A stretch of 64,000 nt of DNA from Actinoallomurus oryzae (GTDB lineage: Bacteria > Actinomycetota > Actinomycetes > Streptosporangiales > Streptosporangiaceae), in contig NZ_BAABHF010000022.1 of NCBI RefSeq assembly GCF_039541955.1, forward strand, positions 248,001-312,000, in the 5' to 3' direction. The position numbers and the translations under genes are program-made. Positions 50,337-59,461 of this stretch are shown here, piece by piece (position 1 is the first letter of the stretch; the number at the start of each line of letters is the position of its first letter). The notes under the pieces are model-generated. The model made no database searches. It was not told where the DNA came from and saw only the letters and a list, made by a program, of their open reading frames with translations.

Positions 50337-50381
50337 TTAACCGGACGGTACAGCGGTGGGGCAAGATAGGCAAACCTCTCT

Positions 50382-50387
50382 TATAAT
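50382..50387 (+). promoter_or_regulatory. TATAAT -10 box implying a leaderless tetR transcript
   Basis: A perfect TATAAT ends 7 bp before the tetR ATG at 50395. Transcription would therefore begin at or next to the start codon. No ribosome site precedes the ATG. No good -35 is visible. Confidence 0.55.
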
Positions 50388-50394
50388 CGGGACC

Positions 50395-51027
50395 ATGGGT
50401 GCCGTCGAAGCGGATGCGGGCGAGGTCAAACGGCGACGCCGAGGGGCGGAACTCGATCACGCCCTGCTCACCGCGGCATGGGACGAGCTGGCGTCGGTCG
50501 GCTTCGCGAAGCTGACGATGGAGTCCGTCGCCATGCGGGCGCACACCGGGATCGCGGTGCTCTACCGCCGCTGGGCCAACAAGAACGAACTCGTGCTCGC
50601 CGCCATCGAGCACTACCGCGAGGTCCACCCGGTCGCGATCCCCGACACCGGCACGCTGCCCGGCGACCTGCTCGCCCTGCTGACCGCCATGAGCGAGGCC
50701 CGCGCCGCCTTCTTCGCCGTCGCCGGCGCCATCGTCTTCTCGGGGCTGCTGACCGATACCGGCCTGACTCTCGCGCAGGCGCGGGACAAGGTCCTGGGCG
50801 ACGCGCCACGTTCATCCACCCAGATCATCTACCGGCGCGCCCACGACCGCGGCGAGATCGACCTCGATCGCATCCCCTCCGCCGTGCTCACCATGCCATT
50901 CGACCTGGTACGTCACGATCTGCTCATGGATCTGAAACCCCTGAAGCCCGCACGCATCCACTCGATCGTCAACGAGCTCTTCATGCCCCTGGTCCAGAGG
51001 CACCGAGGCGGGCCGGAACGCTCCTGA
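50395..51027 (+). CDS. TetR-family transcriptional regulator
   Basis: A 210-residue TetR protein. The HTH (about 20-65) includes T-M-E-S-V-A-M-R-A-H-T-G-I-A-V-L-Y-R-R-W and a ligand-binding domain follows. The divergent flavin monooxygenase is its likely target, and the gap contains a GGAAT-N-ATTCC palindrome. The transcript appears leaderless. The ligand is unknown but may be the monooxygenase substrate. Confidence 0.88.
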   Translation: MGAVEADAGEVKRRRRGAELDHALLTAAWDELASVGFAKLTMESVAMRAHTGIAVLYRRWANKNELVLAAIEHYREVHPVAIPDTGTLPGDLLALLTAMSEARAAFFAVAGAIVFSGLLTDTGLTLAQARDKVLGDAPRSSTQIIYRRAHDRGEIDLDRIPSAVLTMPFDLVRHDLLMDLKPLKPARIHSIVNELFMPLVQRHRGGPERS

Positions 51028-51213
51028 GGGTGGGCGGCTCCCCGACCCGGTCCTCGCCGGACACATCGCAGCGGCGATCACGGCCCGTTGTCTCCACTGA
51101 TGCGGGGTGTCATCAAGCGGCGCAAATCGGACTATAGGCTCGGGCCACCAGGCGATCGGGACGCGAGGCCGCGCGAGGCCGCGGACGCTCCCGCGAGACG
51201 GAGGGCGAGGGCG

Positions 51214-51576
51214 ATGGCGGACGAGCGTACGCGCCGGCGGCGGCCGGCCGTGTCGCTGCCCGTCGCACTGCTGCTCGCCCTGTGCGCGATCCTCACCCCC
51301 GCGCTCGCCTCCACCGGCGGCGGCATGGCCGCCGCGTCCCCGGCGAAGGCCGAGATGGCGGTGACGGGAGCCGGCTGCCCACTGCTCCGGCCCGGTGCCA
51401 CGCCCCGGCTGGACAACGCCGAGAGCAAGCCGCTGCCGGCCGCCGCCCTGCCGGCGACCGCGCCACCCGGCGCTCTCACCTGCGCCTGGTCGAACCCGCC
51501 CGGCGCCACGGCGACGGCCACCGCCCTCGGCCGTTTCACGCGCGACGGCCGCGCGCCGCCGTACGCCCAGGTCTAG
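51214..51576 (+). CDS. Small secreted protein of unknown function
   Basis: A 120-residue protein with an Arg-rich start (R-T-R-R-R-R-P) and a hydrophobic core ending near A-L-A-S (about residue 37). The mature part is Ala/Pro/Thr-rich with two cysteines. The ATG follows GAGGGCGAGGG. I recognise no family; composition is similar to compositionally biased secreted proteins, and it could be a non-coding frame. It stands before the KhtTU genes but is separated by about 120 bp. Confidence 0.45.
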   Translation: MADERTRRRRPAVSLPVALLLALCAILTPALASTGGGMAAASPAKAEMAVTGAGCPLLRPGATPRLDNAESKPLPAAALPATAPPGALTCAWSNPPGATATATALGRFTRDGRAPPYAQV

Positions 51577-51695
51577 ACATCGGCTCACCAGAGCCGCCTT
51601 CCCATACCCCTCCCGGCCCGCACCGCGGGTCCGGCAGGGATGCCCTGTGCCTGCCCCAAGGCCGAACACCAACCGAACCGAACAGGGAACGACCC

Positions 51696-52178
51696 GTGGA
51701 CGTCGAACGCACCGCTCTGCCCGGAATCGGGCTGCAACACGTATTCACCACCGCGAAGGGCCGCCGGATCGGCACGATCTCTCATCGCGACGGCCGCCGC
51801 GACCTGCTCGTCTACGACCGTGTCGACCCCGACACGTGCGTGCTGACCGTGCCGCTCACCGTCGAGGAGGCCAACGCGCTCGCCGAGCTGCTCGGCACGG
51901 CGCGGATCGTCGAACGCCTGACCGAGCTGCACCGGCAGGTCGAGGGGCTGGTCAGCGCGCAGATCCCGATCGCCGCCGGCTCCCCGTACGACGGGCGCAC
52001 GCTCGGCGACGCGCAGATCAGAACCAGGACCGGCGCCTCCATCGTCGCCGTCGTACGCGACGGGAACGTCGTCGCCAGCCCGCGCCCGGACTTCGGCTTC
52101 CAGGCCCGCGACATCGTCGTCGTGGTCGGCACCGCCGAGGGCACCGCGGCCGTGGGCGACATCCTGGCGACGGGATAG
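51696..52178 (+). CDS. khtT: KhtT-like regulatory subunit (TrkA-C domain)
   Basis: A 160-residue cytoplasmic protein with an N-terminal KhtT-type domain and a C-terminal RCK-C/TrkA-C domain (about 85-158; R-T-R-T-G-A-S-I-V-A-V-V-R). KhtT gates the K+/H+ antiporter KhtU in response to pH and c-di-AMP in Bacillus. It is followed after 6 bp by the antiporter gene, as in khtTU operons. GTG start after AGGGAACG. Confidence 0.88.
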   Translation: MDVERTALPGIGLQHVFTTAKGRRIGTISHRDGRRDLLVYDRVDPDTCVLTVPLTVEEANALAELLGTARIVERLTELHRQVEGLVSAQIPIAAGSPYDGRTLGDAQIRTRTGASIVAVVRDGNVVASPRPDFGFQARDIVVVVGTAEGTAAVGDILATG

Positions 52179-52184
52179 GCGCGG

Positions 52185-53351
52185 ATGACGAGTCAACTCA
52201 TCGAGCTCGGGGCCATCATCCTCGGCCTCGGGCTCCTCGGAGCCGTCTCGGTACGGTTCTCCATCTCCCCCATTCCCCTCTATCTACTGGCCGGTCTCGC
52301 GTTCGGGTCCGGCGGAATCCTGCCGCTGACCACCAGCGAGGAGTTCGTCTCGCTCGGCGCCGAGGTCGGCGTGATCCTGCTGCTGTTCACCCTCGGCCTG
52401 GAGTACACCCCCGACGAGCTCGTGGCCACGTTGCGCACCTCCGCGCCGATCGGGCTGGCCGACCTCGCGCTCAACGCCGCGCCCGGCGCGATCGCGGCGG
52501 TCCTCCTCGGCTGGGGGCCGGTGGCGGCCGTCGCGCTGGCCGGCGTCACCTGTGTCACCTCCTCGGGCATCACCGCCAAGGTGATCGGCGACCTGGGCTG
52601 GCTGGGCAACCGGGAGACGCCCTCGGTGCTGTCGGTCCTGGTCTTCGAGGACCTCGCCATGGCGGCGTACCTGCCGATCCTGACGGCCCTGCTCGCCGGG
52701 GCCGGGCTGCTGGGCGGCACGCTCACGCTGCTGATCGCGGCGGCGACGATCAGCGTCATCCTCTGGGTGGCACTGCGGCACGGCACGGTCGTGGAGCGCT
52801 TCGTGGCCAGCCCCAGCCAGGAGGTGCTGCTGCTGAAGGTCCTCGGGCTGACCGTGCTGGTCGCCGGGCTCGCCGAGCAGTTGCAGGTCTCGGCGGCCGT
52901 CGGTGCGTTCCTCGTGGGCATCGCGGTGTCCGGGCCGCTCGCGCACGACGCGCGCCAGCTCATCACCCCGCTGCGCGACCTGTTCGCGGCCGTCTTCTTC
53001 GTGTTCTTCGGCCTGCACACCGACCCGACCGAGCTACCGCCCGTCGTCGGGATCGCCGCGCTGCTCGCGGTCGCGGGCATCCTCACCAAGTCCGCCACCG
53101 GGTGGCTGGCCGCCCGCCGCGCCGGCGTCGCGCGCACGGGACGCCTGCGCGCCGGGACCGCGCTGGTGCCTCGGGGGGAGTTCAACATCGTTATCGCCGG
53201 GCTGGCCGTCACCGCGGGGGGCAACTCGCGTCTGGGCCCCCTCGCGGCGGCGTACGTCCTCATCCTCGCGGTCGCCGGGCCTCTGCTCGCCCGTGCCGCC
53301 GAACCCCTCGCCCAGGCCGTACGGATGCGACGGTCGACGGCCGGTTCGTAG
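52185..53351 (+). CDS. khtU: KhtU-like monovalent cation/proton antiporter (CPA2)
   Basis: A 388-residue CPA2-family antiporter with about twelve membrane helices. Helices contain G-V-I-L-L-L-F-T-L-G-L-E-Y and V-L-V-F-E-D-L-A-M-A-A-Y-L (the ion-binding Asp region). It exports K+ in exchange for protons. It lacks a fused RCK domain, which is supplied by the preceding KhtT-like protein. A strong hairpin follows. Confidence 0.9.
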   Translation: MTSQLIELGAIILGLGLLGAVSVRFSISPIPLYLLAGLAFGSGGILPLTTSEEFVSLGAEVGVILLLFTLGLEYTPDELVATLRTSAPIGLADLALNAAPGAIAAVLLGWGPVAAVALAGVTCVTSSGITAKVIGDLGWLGNRETPSVLSVLVFEDLAMAAYLPILTALLAGAGLLGGTLTLLIAAATISVILWVALRHGTVVERFVASPSQEVLLLKVLGLTVLVAGLAEQLQVSAAVGAFLVGIAVSGPLAHDARQLITPLRDLFAAVFFVFFGLHTDPTELPPVVGIAALLAVAGILTKSATGWLAARRAGVARTGRLRAGTALVPRGEFNIVIAGLAVTAGGNSRLGPLAAAYVLILAVAGPLLARAAEPLAQAVRMRRSTAGS

Positions 53352-53356
53352 GCGAC

Positions 53357-53389
53357 GCCCGGGGCGGTGGACGCGCCGCCGCCCCGGGC
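53357..53389. terminator. khtTU terminator
   Basis: A perfect 11-bp GC-rich stem (GCCCGGGGCGG) with an 11-nt loop, 6 bp after the antiporter stop. Confidence 0.7.
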
Positions 53390-53427
53390 CGGATATCGCG
53401 GTGCGGAGCCGACCGTGACCGCCTAAC

Positions 53428-54429
53428 GTGCTCGGTGTGAGAGCGCGACCGAGGGATCTCGACGAGGAGCGATTGCTCCGGATTCTGGATGAGTGGGGAG
53501 TCGGCGCGTCCTCGCTGGAGTACGCCCCGGTCGGTTTCGGCGACCATCACTGGATCGCGGCCGGTGGCGCCGGGGAGAAATGGTTCGTCACCGTCGCCGA
53601 CCTGGAGCTCAAGGGCGCACAGGACGCGCACGCCGCCCTGCGGAGCCTGCGCGGAGCCATGGACACCGCGGCGGCCCTGCGCGACGAGGGACACCTGGAC
53701 TTCGTGGTGGCGCCGTTGCGGGACGCCGGCGGCGAGACCGTCCGCCTGCTCGGCCCTCGGTACGCCGTCAGCGTCTTCCCCTTCCTGGACGGGATCAACG
53801 GAGACTTCGACCGGCAACGGACCGCGTCCGAACGCGGCGCCGTTCTGGACCTGCTCGCCGAGCTGCATCGTGCGACGCCTCCGGCGTCCGCCCCGGTGCT
53901 CGACCTCGACCTGTCATTGCGCGACCTGCTGCGAAGCGCCTTGCACGGCGCGATCCGCTGGGCGCCCGGGCCGTTCACCGAACCCGCCCGAGCCCTGCTG
54001 TCCGGGCACGCCCCGGCGATCCTGCGACGGCTGGAGGACTTCGACCGGCTGGCCGAGGACGTGCGGACGAGCGACGGCGCACCCGTCCTCACCCACGGCG
54101 AGCCGCACCCGGGCAACCTTCTGCAGTACGAGGGCGGCCACCTCCTGGTCGACTGGGACACGGTCGGCCTCGCACCGCCCGAACGCGACCTGTGGTCCGT
54201 CGCGGAGAGCCCGGAAGACCTGGAGTGGTACGCCGAGGCCGCCGGACGTAGGGTCGACGCCTCCGCCCTCGCGCTCTACCGGCTCCGCTGGGACCTGGAA
54301 GAGGTGTCCCTCTACGTCGACTGGTTCCGCGCGCCTCATGACCGTTCCCCCGACACCGAAGAGGCGTGGCAGGGGCTCCGGGAATCGGTCGCCCACCTCG
54401 CCGAACCGCGAGAGGGAGGCGCGGCGTGA
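53428..54429 (+). CDS. APH-family phosphotransferase
   Basis: A 333-residue aminoglycoside-phosphotransferase-fold protein. The catalytic loop H-G-E-P-H-P-G-N is at 223-230, with Glu where most APH enzymes have the Asp base, followed by V-D-W-D-T at 241-245 for metal binding. S-V-F-P-F-L-D-G is the hinge. Related proteins phosphorylate antibiotics, choline or sugars; the substrate is unknown. A GTG at 53437 could also be the start. No ribosome site is evident for either. Confidence 0.8.
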   Translation: MLGVRARPRDLDEERLLRILDEWGVGASSLEYAPVGFGDHHWIAAGGAGEKWFVTVADLELKGAQDAHAALRSLRGAMDTAAALRDEGHLDFVVAPLRDAGGETVRLLGPRYAVSVFPFLDGINGDFDRQRTASERGAVLDLLAELHRATPPASAPVLDLDLSLRDLLRSALHGAIRWAPGPFTEPARALLSGHAPAILRRLEDFDRLAEDVRTSDGAPVLTHGEPHPGNLLQYEGGHLLVDWDTVGLAPPERDLWSVAESPEDLEWYAEAAGRRVDASALALYRLRWDLEEVSLYVDWFRAPHDRSPDTEEAWQGLRESVAHLAEPREGGAA

Positions 54430-54447
54430 CTCCCCGAGTGCCCTGAC

Positions 54448-54466
54448 GGCCCGGGGAACCCGGGCC
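54448..54466. terminator. Short GC-rich terminator hairpin
   Basis: GGCCCGGG-GAA-CCCGGGCC, a perfect 8-bp stem, between the convergent phosphotransferase and GntR genes. Confidence 0.6.
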
Positions 54467-54488
54467 TTGGTCGTACGCCCCCGGCTTG

Positions 54489-55085
54489 CTACGCGTCGCC
54501 GGTCAGCCCGGCCGCGGTCAGCGTGAGGTGCTGGGCCAGTACCTCGGCCGCGGTGTCGGCGTCGCGGGCCAGCGCCGCCTGCTCCAGCCGGCGGTGCTCG
54601 CCGATGCCGTCCCGGTCGGGGTTGCGGTGCGCCGACCAGCGGCGAGCGAGCTCGCTCGCGGTCCACATCCGGTCGAAGGTCTCCAGCAGCACGGGGTTGC
54701 CGCAGCCCTCCAGCAGGGTGCGGTGGAAGACCCGGTGGGCCTCGGACCATGCCGCGCTGTAGTACTCACCCTCCTCCGCCACGTACGCCGGGGTGCGGGC
54801 CAGCCGGTGGTGGGCGGCCCGTACCCGGGCCTCCCAGTCGACGTCACCGCGCTCGATGGACATGCGCAGCACGACCGGCTCGATGGTCCGGCGGGCCTCC
54901 GCGATCTCCTGCCAGCGGCGGTCGGAGAAGGCCGGGACGGCGAAGCCGCGGTTGGGCAGCCGGTCGGCGAGGCCGTCGCCGACCACCCGCACGAGCGCCT
55001 CGCGTACGACGGCCAGGCTCACACCCTGTTCCTTGGCGAGGTCCTGCGGTTTCAGGGCGTCGCCGGGGGCGTGGTCCCCGCGCAT
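54489..55085 (-). CDS. GntR/FadR-family regulator, 5'-truncated
   Basis: The frame encodes most of a FadR-subfamily regulator: winged HTH (A-P-G-D-A-L-K-P-Q-D-L-A ... S-L-A-V-V-R-E-A-L-V-R-V) and the FCD ligand domain (about 65-190). Homology continues five or six codons upstream of this ATG as H-L-R-D-A-I to 55103 and then stops abruptly where the divergent PEBP remnant begins. The first 10-20 residues and the promoter are missing. Translation from the internal ATG at 55085 is possible but lacks a ribosome site. Confidence 0.7.
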   Translation of the reverse strand: MRGDHAPGDALKPQDLAKEQGVSLAVVREALVRVVGDGLADRLPNRGFAVPAFSDRRWQEIAEARRTIEPVVLRMSIERGDVDWEARVRAAHHRLARTPAYVAEEGEYYSAAWSEAHRVFHRTLLEGCGNPVLLETFDRMWTASELARRWSAHRNPDRDGIGEHRRLEQAALARDADTAAEVLAQHLTLTAAGLTGDA

Positions 55086-55102
55086 GATCGCGTCGCGGAG
55101 GT

Positions 55103-55399
55103 GTGGCCGACATCCCCGCCGCCGTCACCGAGCTGCCCGAGGGCGCCGGCGACGACACCGGCTCGGGCCTGCCCGAGCGCGCCTTCCAGCTGCCCAATGA
55201 CGCCCGCATGGCCCGGTTCATCGGCGCCGCCCCGCCGGCCGGGCACGGTCCTCACCGCTACTTCACCGTGGTGCACGCCCTCGACGTCGAGTCCATCGGC
55301 GTCCCCGCCGACGCCACCCCGGCCTTCCTCGGCTTCACCATGGCCGGCCACATCCTCGGCCGCGCGGTCCTGACCGCCACCGCCGAGACCCCTGCCTGA
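55103..55399 (+). pseudogene. C-terminal half of a YbhB/PEBP-family protein
   Basis: From the first in-frame codon at 55103 the sequence encodes the last 98 residues of a YbhB/YbcL Raf-kinase-inhibitor-like protein. Key stretches are A-D-I-P-A-A-V-T-E-L-P-E-G-A-G, the P-P-A-G-H-G-P-H-R-Y-F phosphate-binding region and the C-terminal V-L-T-A-T-A-E-T-P-A. Full-length homologues are about 175 residues and carry D-P-D-A-P upstream, which is absent here. The gene has lost its 5' half at the same point where the opposing GntR gene is cut. Confidence 0.75.
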
Positions 55400-55501
55400 C
55401 CAACGGCGAGGTGGACGGTCCTCGACCAGGTCACGGTCGAGGGCCGTCGGGGTGACGGCCCGGTCGGCATGTTCGCTTGAGCGCCGGGTACCGACCCGCG
55501 C

Positions 55502-56317
55502 ATGCGGGTGATGACCATGAACCTCTGGGGCACACGCGGAGACTGGGCGAGGCGGCGGGAGGTCCTCGCGAAGGGGATCGGCGAGCTCGGCCCCGACCTG
55601 GCGGCCTTCCAGGAGGTGATCGAGACCTCCTCGTACGACCAGGCCGCCGACCTGCTCGGTCCCGGATATCACCTCGCACGGAGCGACGCCCGCGCGACGG
55701 ATGGGCAGACGATCGCGATCGGCAGCCGGTGGCCGATCGCCGAGGTGCGCGAGGCCGACCTGCACGTCACCGCGCGGACGGCCGGGTTCGCCTGCACGAC
55801 CCTGGCCGCGCTCATCGAGGCGCCGGATCCGGTCGGGCCGCTGCTGTTCGTCAACCACTTCCCCAGCTGGCGGCTGGACCTGGAGTACGAGCGCGAGCTT
55901 CAGGCCGTCGCCGCCGCGCGGCTGATCGACGACATGCTCGACGGACGGGACCTGCATGTCGTGCTGGCCGGGGACCTCGACGCGGCACCCGACGCGGCGA
56001 GCATCCGGTTCTGGACCGGCCGCGGGTCACTGGGCGGGACGAGCGTCTGCTACCGGGACGCCTGGGAGCGCGTCCACCCGGACGAGCCGGGCGTCACCTA
56101 CACGCCCGACAACCCGCTCATGGTCGACGGCGACTGGCCGTTCCGGCGGATCGACTACATACTCGTACGCTGCGGCCTGCACGGCGGGCCCACACTGCCG
56201 ATCCGCGGCTGCGAGCGGCTGTTCACCGAACCGGTCGACGGTGTCCAGGCCAGCGACCACTACGGCCTCACCGCCGACCTCGGCCCTCCGGAGCCCTCCA
56301 CGCCGGAGCCACGGTGA
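55502..56317 (+). CDS. Endonuclease/exonuclease/phosphatase-family protein
   Basis: A 271-residue EEP-fold enzyme. It opens M-T-M-N-L-W-G-T-R, has the metal-binding Glu in A-A-F-Q-E-V-I, N-H-F-P-S-W, the G-D-L-D-A-A-P motif and the final S-D-H-Y-G-L. All catalytic positions seem present, though G-D-F-N is changed to G-D-L-D. Substrates in this family include DNA, sphingomyelin and inositol phosphates. It has no signal peptide and no operon partners. Confidence 0.87.
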   Translation: MRVMTMNLWGTRGDWARRREVLAKGIGELGPDLAAFQEVIETSSYDQAADLLGPGYHLARSDARATDGQTIAIGSRWPIAEVREADLHVTARTAGFACTTLAALIEAPDPVGPLLFVNHFPSWRLDLEYERELQAVAAARLIDDMLDGRDLHVVLAGDLDAAPDAASIRFWTGRGSLGGTSVCYRDAWERVHPDEPGVTYTPDNPLMVDGDWPFRRIDYILVRCGLHGGPTLPIRGCERLFTEPVDGVQASDHYGLTADLGPPEPSTPEPR

Positions 56318-56353
56318 TGAGCCGAGGGATTCGGGGAACTCACCAGGGCCGGC

Positions 56354-59329
56354 TCACCGCGTGTGCGCGGTCCGGGCCTCCAGCAGGCGCGCCACGTCCT
56401 CGGCGCGGGGAGAGCCGATCCGGACGAACAGGTCGTGGGCGTACCGCCAGGCCGCGCGGGCCGCGTCGTGGTCGCCGCGCTCGGCGTGCAGGCGGCCGAG
56501 CGCCTCGGCCGCGAGCGCCTGCCACAGCGGCATCCGAAGCTCCTCGGCGATCTCGGCCGCCTCATAGAGGTAGAGCGCGGCCGTCTCGCGGGAGGGGTGC
56601 AGGTCGCCGAGCGTGCACAGCACGCGTACCTGCATGAGCGGGTCCTCGATCTCACGGGCGATGTTCAACGCCGACTCCAGCCGCTCACGGGCGGGGTCGC
56701 GCTCACCGCGCGCGGCGTCGAGCAGGCCGCGTGAGTAGTGCGCGTACACCTCGGCGGTGGGGCTGCCGACGCGCCGCACGAAGTCCTCCAGGATGGCGTG
56801 CGACCGGGCGGCGTCGTCCAGCCGGCCGAGGTCGATCTGCGCCGCGCTGATCCAGTACGCGCCCTGCGCCAGCACCAGCGTCGCGTCGTGCTCGACGGCC
56901 TGGCGCATCGCCTCGTCGAGCACCTCGACGGCGGAGGTGGCGTCGCCGGACTCCAGGTGGACGACGCCGACCTGGACCAGGGCGTCGGCGGCGGCGCCGT
57001 GGTCGCCCAGCGCGTGCAGCAGGTGGTGCGCGCGGCGCGACAGGGCGATGGCCTCCGTGACGCGCCCGGCCAGCCGCTCGTTGCTCGCCAGCCGGTGCAC
57101 GGCCAGCGCGCTGCCGTGCCGGTCGCCGAGGTCGTCGAAGATCTCCAGGGCGCGGGAGAGCGAGTCGCGGCACTCGGGATGGCGCCGTCTCCAGTCGTGC
57201 AGGAGCCCGCGCATGTAGAACATGGCGGCCTGGCCGCGCCGGTCGCCGGCGGCCACGCACGCCTCGAACGCGCACTCCTGGGCCGCCGTCCACTCGTCCA
57301 CGAAGTTGCCCTGCGCGAAGATCGGCACCCCGCCCAGCGCGAGCTGCCAGCAGTGGCCGGTCATGCCGAGCGCGGCGCTCTGCGCGACGGTGGCGACCAG
57401 CGCGCGGCACTCCGTGCGGACCTCGACGATCGACGAGCGGGTGAACGCCTCGGCGGCGATCTCGGGGTGCCAGCGCGGCGTCTCGTCCGCCGCGTAGACG
57501 CCGTCCCCGGCCGCGCGGTGCGCGGCGTCGGTGAAGGCGAGCCAGCCCCCGAAGGCGCGGCGGAGGGCGGCGGTGCGCTCGGCCTCCGGCTCCTCCTCCT
57601 GGGCCCGTTCACCGGCGTAGATGCGGACGAGATCGTGGAAGCGGTAGCGGCCCGAGGCCGCGTCGAGCAGCCGCGCGTCGATGACCTCGTCCAGGAGTTC
57701 CTGGGCCCGTTCCGCGGTGGTGTCGAGTACGGCGGCGGCCGTCCACGCGGCGAAGTCGGGCACCTCGAGCAGGCCGAGCAGGCGGAACAGGCGGCGGGCC
57801 GCGGCCGACAGGGCGCGGTAGCTGATCTCGAAGGTGGCCCGTACGGCGAGATCGCCGTGGCGCAGGACGTCGAGCCGGTCGCGTTCGTCGTTCAGCCGCT
57901 CGACCAGCTCGGCGGGCGTCCGGTGCGGCCGGGTGGCGAGTTGCGCACCGACGATGCGCAGCGCCAGCGGCAGCCCGGCGCACAGGCGCAGCAACGCATC
58001 GGCGGCCTCGCCGAGGTCGCGCGTTCCGGTGATCTTGTTCAGCAGGCGGTGGCCGTCGCCGGGGGGCAGCGCGTCGAGGTCGATGGCGTGCGCACCGGGC
58101 AGCCCGCCGAGCCGGCCGCGGCTGGTGGTCAGCACGGCGCACGCCCCGCTTCCCGGCAGCAGTGGCATGATCTGCGCCTTGGAGTCGACGTTGTCGAGCA
58201 CCACGAGGACGCGCCGCCGCGCCAGCCGGTGGCGGTAGAGCGTGGCGCGGTCCTCCACCCCGTCGGGGATGTCACCGGCGGCGACGCCGAGCAGCCGCAG
58301 GAAGATCCCGAGCACCTCGCCGGGCCGGGTGCCGGACATGCTGGCGTAGAGCTGCCCGCCGTCGTAGGCCTCCTCGACCCGGTGCGCCAGGTGTACGGCG
58401 AAGGCGGTCTTGCCGATGCCGCCGCGGCCCGAGACGGCGACCAGCCGGACCGGCGCGGCGTCACTCCCGGGTCGGCGCAGCGACTCTTCCGCCGAGGCGA
58501 GCTCGGTGGAACGGCCGGTGAAGTCGGCGACGTCGCCGGGCAGCATGCGGGGCACTTCGAACAGGGCGTCCGTGGCGGGCTGCGCGGTGAGGATCATCTG
58601 CTGGAGGTCGCGCAGCTCCTGGCCGGGGTCCAGGCCGGTCTCGTCGGCGATGATGCGCCGGGCGCGCTCGTAGACGCGCAGCGCCTCGGCCTGGCGCCGG
58701 CAGTGGTACAGCGCGGTCATCAGCCGTGCCCAGAGCCCCTCGCGTAGCGGGTACCGGTTGGTGAGCGCGGTGAGCTCGGCGGTCAGGTGGGCGAGCCGCC
58801 CGTGCCGCAGGTCGGCGTCGATGAGGTCCTGGATCACGGCGATCCGCGCCTCGCCCAGGCGGCGGGTCTCCGTCCGGATCAGCGGGATGTCGTGGATGCC
58901 GTCGTACGCCTCGTCGCCCTGCCAGAGACCGAGCGCCTCCCGCAGCAGGCCGGCGGGGTCTTCGGCGGTACGCCCGGCGCGGGCGAGGTCGGCGAACCGC
59001 TGGGCGTCGAGCTCGCCCGGGTGGACGACGAGCCGGTACCCCGGGCTCTGCCGTACGATCCGGTCCGCCGAGCCGAGGGCGCGCCGCAGATGGTGGATGT
59101 AGACCTGGACGTTCTTCACCGCCGTCTTCGGTGGCTCGTCCTCCCAGAGCGCGTCCACGATCGTGTCGATCGACACCGGCCGGTTGGGCCTCGTGAGCAG
59201 GATCGCCATGACACCGCACGCCTTCGGGGTGCCGAGATCGACCGGTTCGCCACCGCGACGTACCGTCAGCGGGCCGAGTACGGAAAAGGCTAGAACGTCG
59301 TCGTCGGATGAGTCGACGAGCATCTCCAT
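56354..59329 (-). CDS. AfsR/SARP-type regulator with BTAD, NB-ARC and TPR domains
   Basis: A regulator of about 991 residues. An OmpR-like winged HTH (about 10-90; F-S-V-L-G-P-L-T-V-R-R-G-G), a BTAD domain (about 95-245), an NB-ARC ATPase with Walker A G-R-G-G-I-G-K-T near 301-308, and C-terminal tetratricopeptide repeats match AfsR-type activators of secondary metabolism. It lies downstream on the same strand of the ATP-grasp/ABC operon, and is therefore a candidate cluster activator. The start is uncertain: ATGs at 59374, 59329 and 59323 are possible, none with a clear ribosome site. Confidence 0.88.
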   Translation of the reverse strand: MEMLVDSSDDDVLAFSVLGPLTVRRGGEPVDLGTPKACGVMAILLTRPNRPVSIDTIVDALWEDEPPKTAVKNVQVYIHHLRRALGSADRIVRQSPGYRLVVHPGELDAQRFADLARAGRTAEDPAGLLREALGLWQGDEAYDGIHDIPLIRTETRRLGEARIAVIQDLIDADLRHGRLAHLTAELTALTNRYPLREGLWARLMTALYHCRRQAEALRVYERARRIIADETGLDPGQELRDLQQMILTAQPATDALFEVPRMLPGDVADFTGRSTELASAEESLRRPGSDAAPVRLVAVSGRGGIGKTAFAVHLAHRVEEAYDGGQLYASMSGTRPGEVLGIFLRLLGVAAGDIPDGVEDRATLYRHRLARRRVLVVLDNVDSKAQIMPLLPGSGACAVLTTSRGRLGGLPGAHAIDLDALPPGDGHRLLNKITGTRDLGEAADALLRLCAGLPLALRIVGAQLATRPHRTPAELVERLNDERDRLDVLRHGDLAVRATFEISYRALSAAARRLFRLLGLLEVPDFAAWTAAAVLDTTAERAQELLDEVIDARLLDAASGRYRFHDLVRIYAGERAQEEEPEAERTAALRRAFGGWLAFTDAAHRAAGDGVYAADETPRWHPEIAAEAFTRSSIVEVRTECRALVATVAQSAALGMTGHCWQLALGGVPIFAQGNFVDEWTAAQECAFEACVAAGDRRGQAAMFYMRGLLHDWRRRHPECRDSLSRALEIFDDLGDRHGSALAVHRLASNERLAGRVTEAIALSRRAHHLLHALGDHGAAADALVQVGVVHLESGDATSAVEVLDEAMRQAVEHDATLVLAQGAYWISAAQIDLGRLDDAARSHAILEDFVRRVGSPTAEVYAHYSRGLLDAARGERDPARERLESALNIAREIEDPLMQVRVLCTLGDLHPSRETAALYLYEAAEIAEELRMPLWQALAAEALGRLHAERGDHDAARAAWRYAHDLFVRIGSPRAEDVARLLEARTAHTR

Positions 59330-59461
59330 GTCCGATCGCGTAGGGGCTGTGTGCCGGCGCTCCACGCGGCGCAATCCGCTCCGCGCGGACGGGCGATTGA
59401 CACCAATGACGACGCCCGAACGGTACAGGTTCCGCGGTGTCTGAAATACCCGTTCCGGCGC

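Noticed and set aside
53428..54429. Assignment of the phosphotransferase as an aminoglycoside resistance gene
   Set aside because: The catalytic loop is atypical and no specificity region could be matched.
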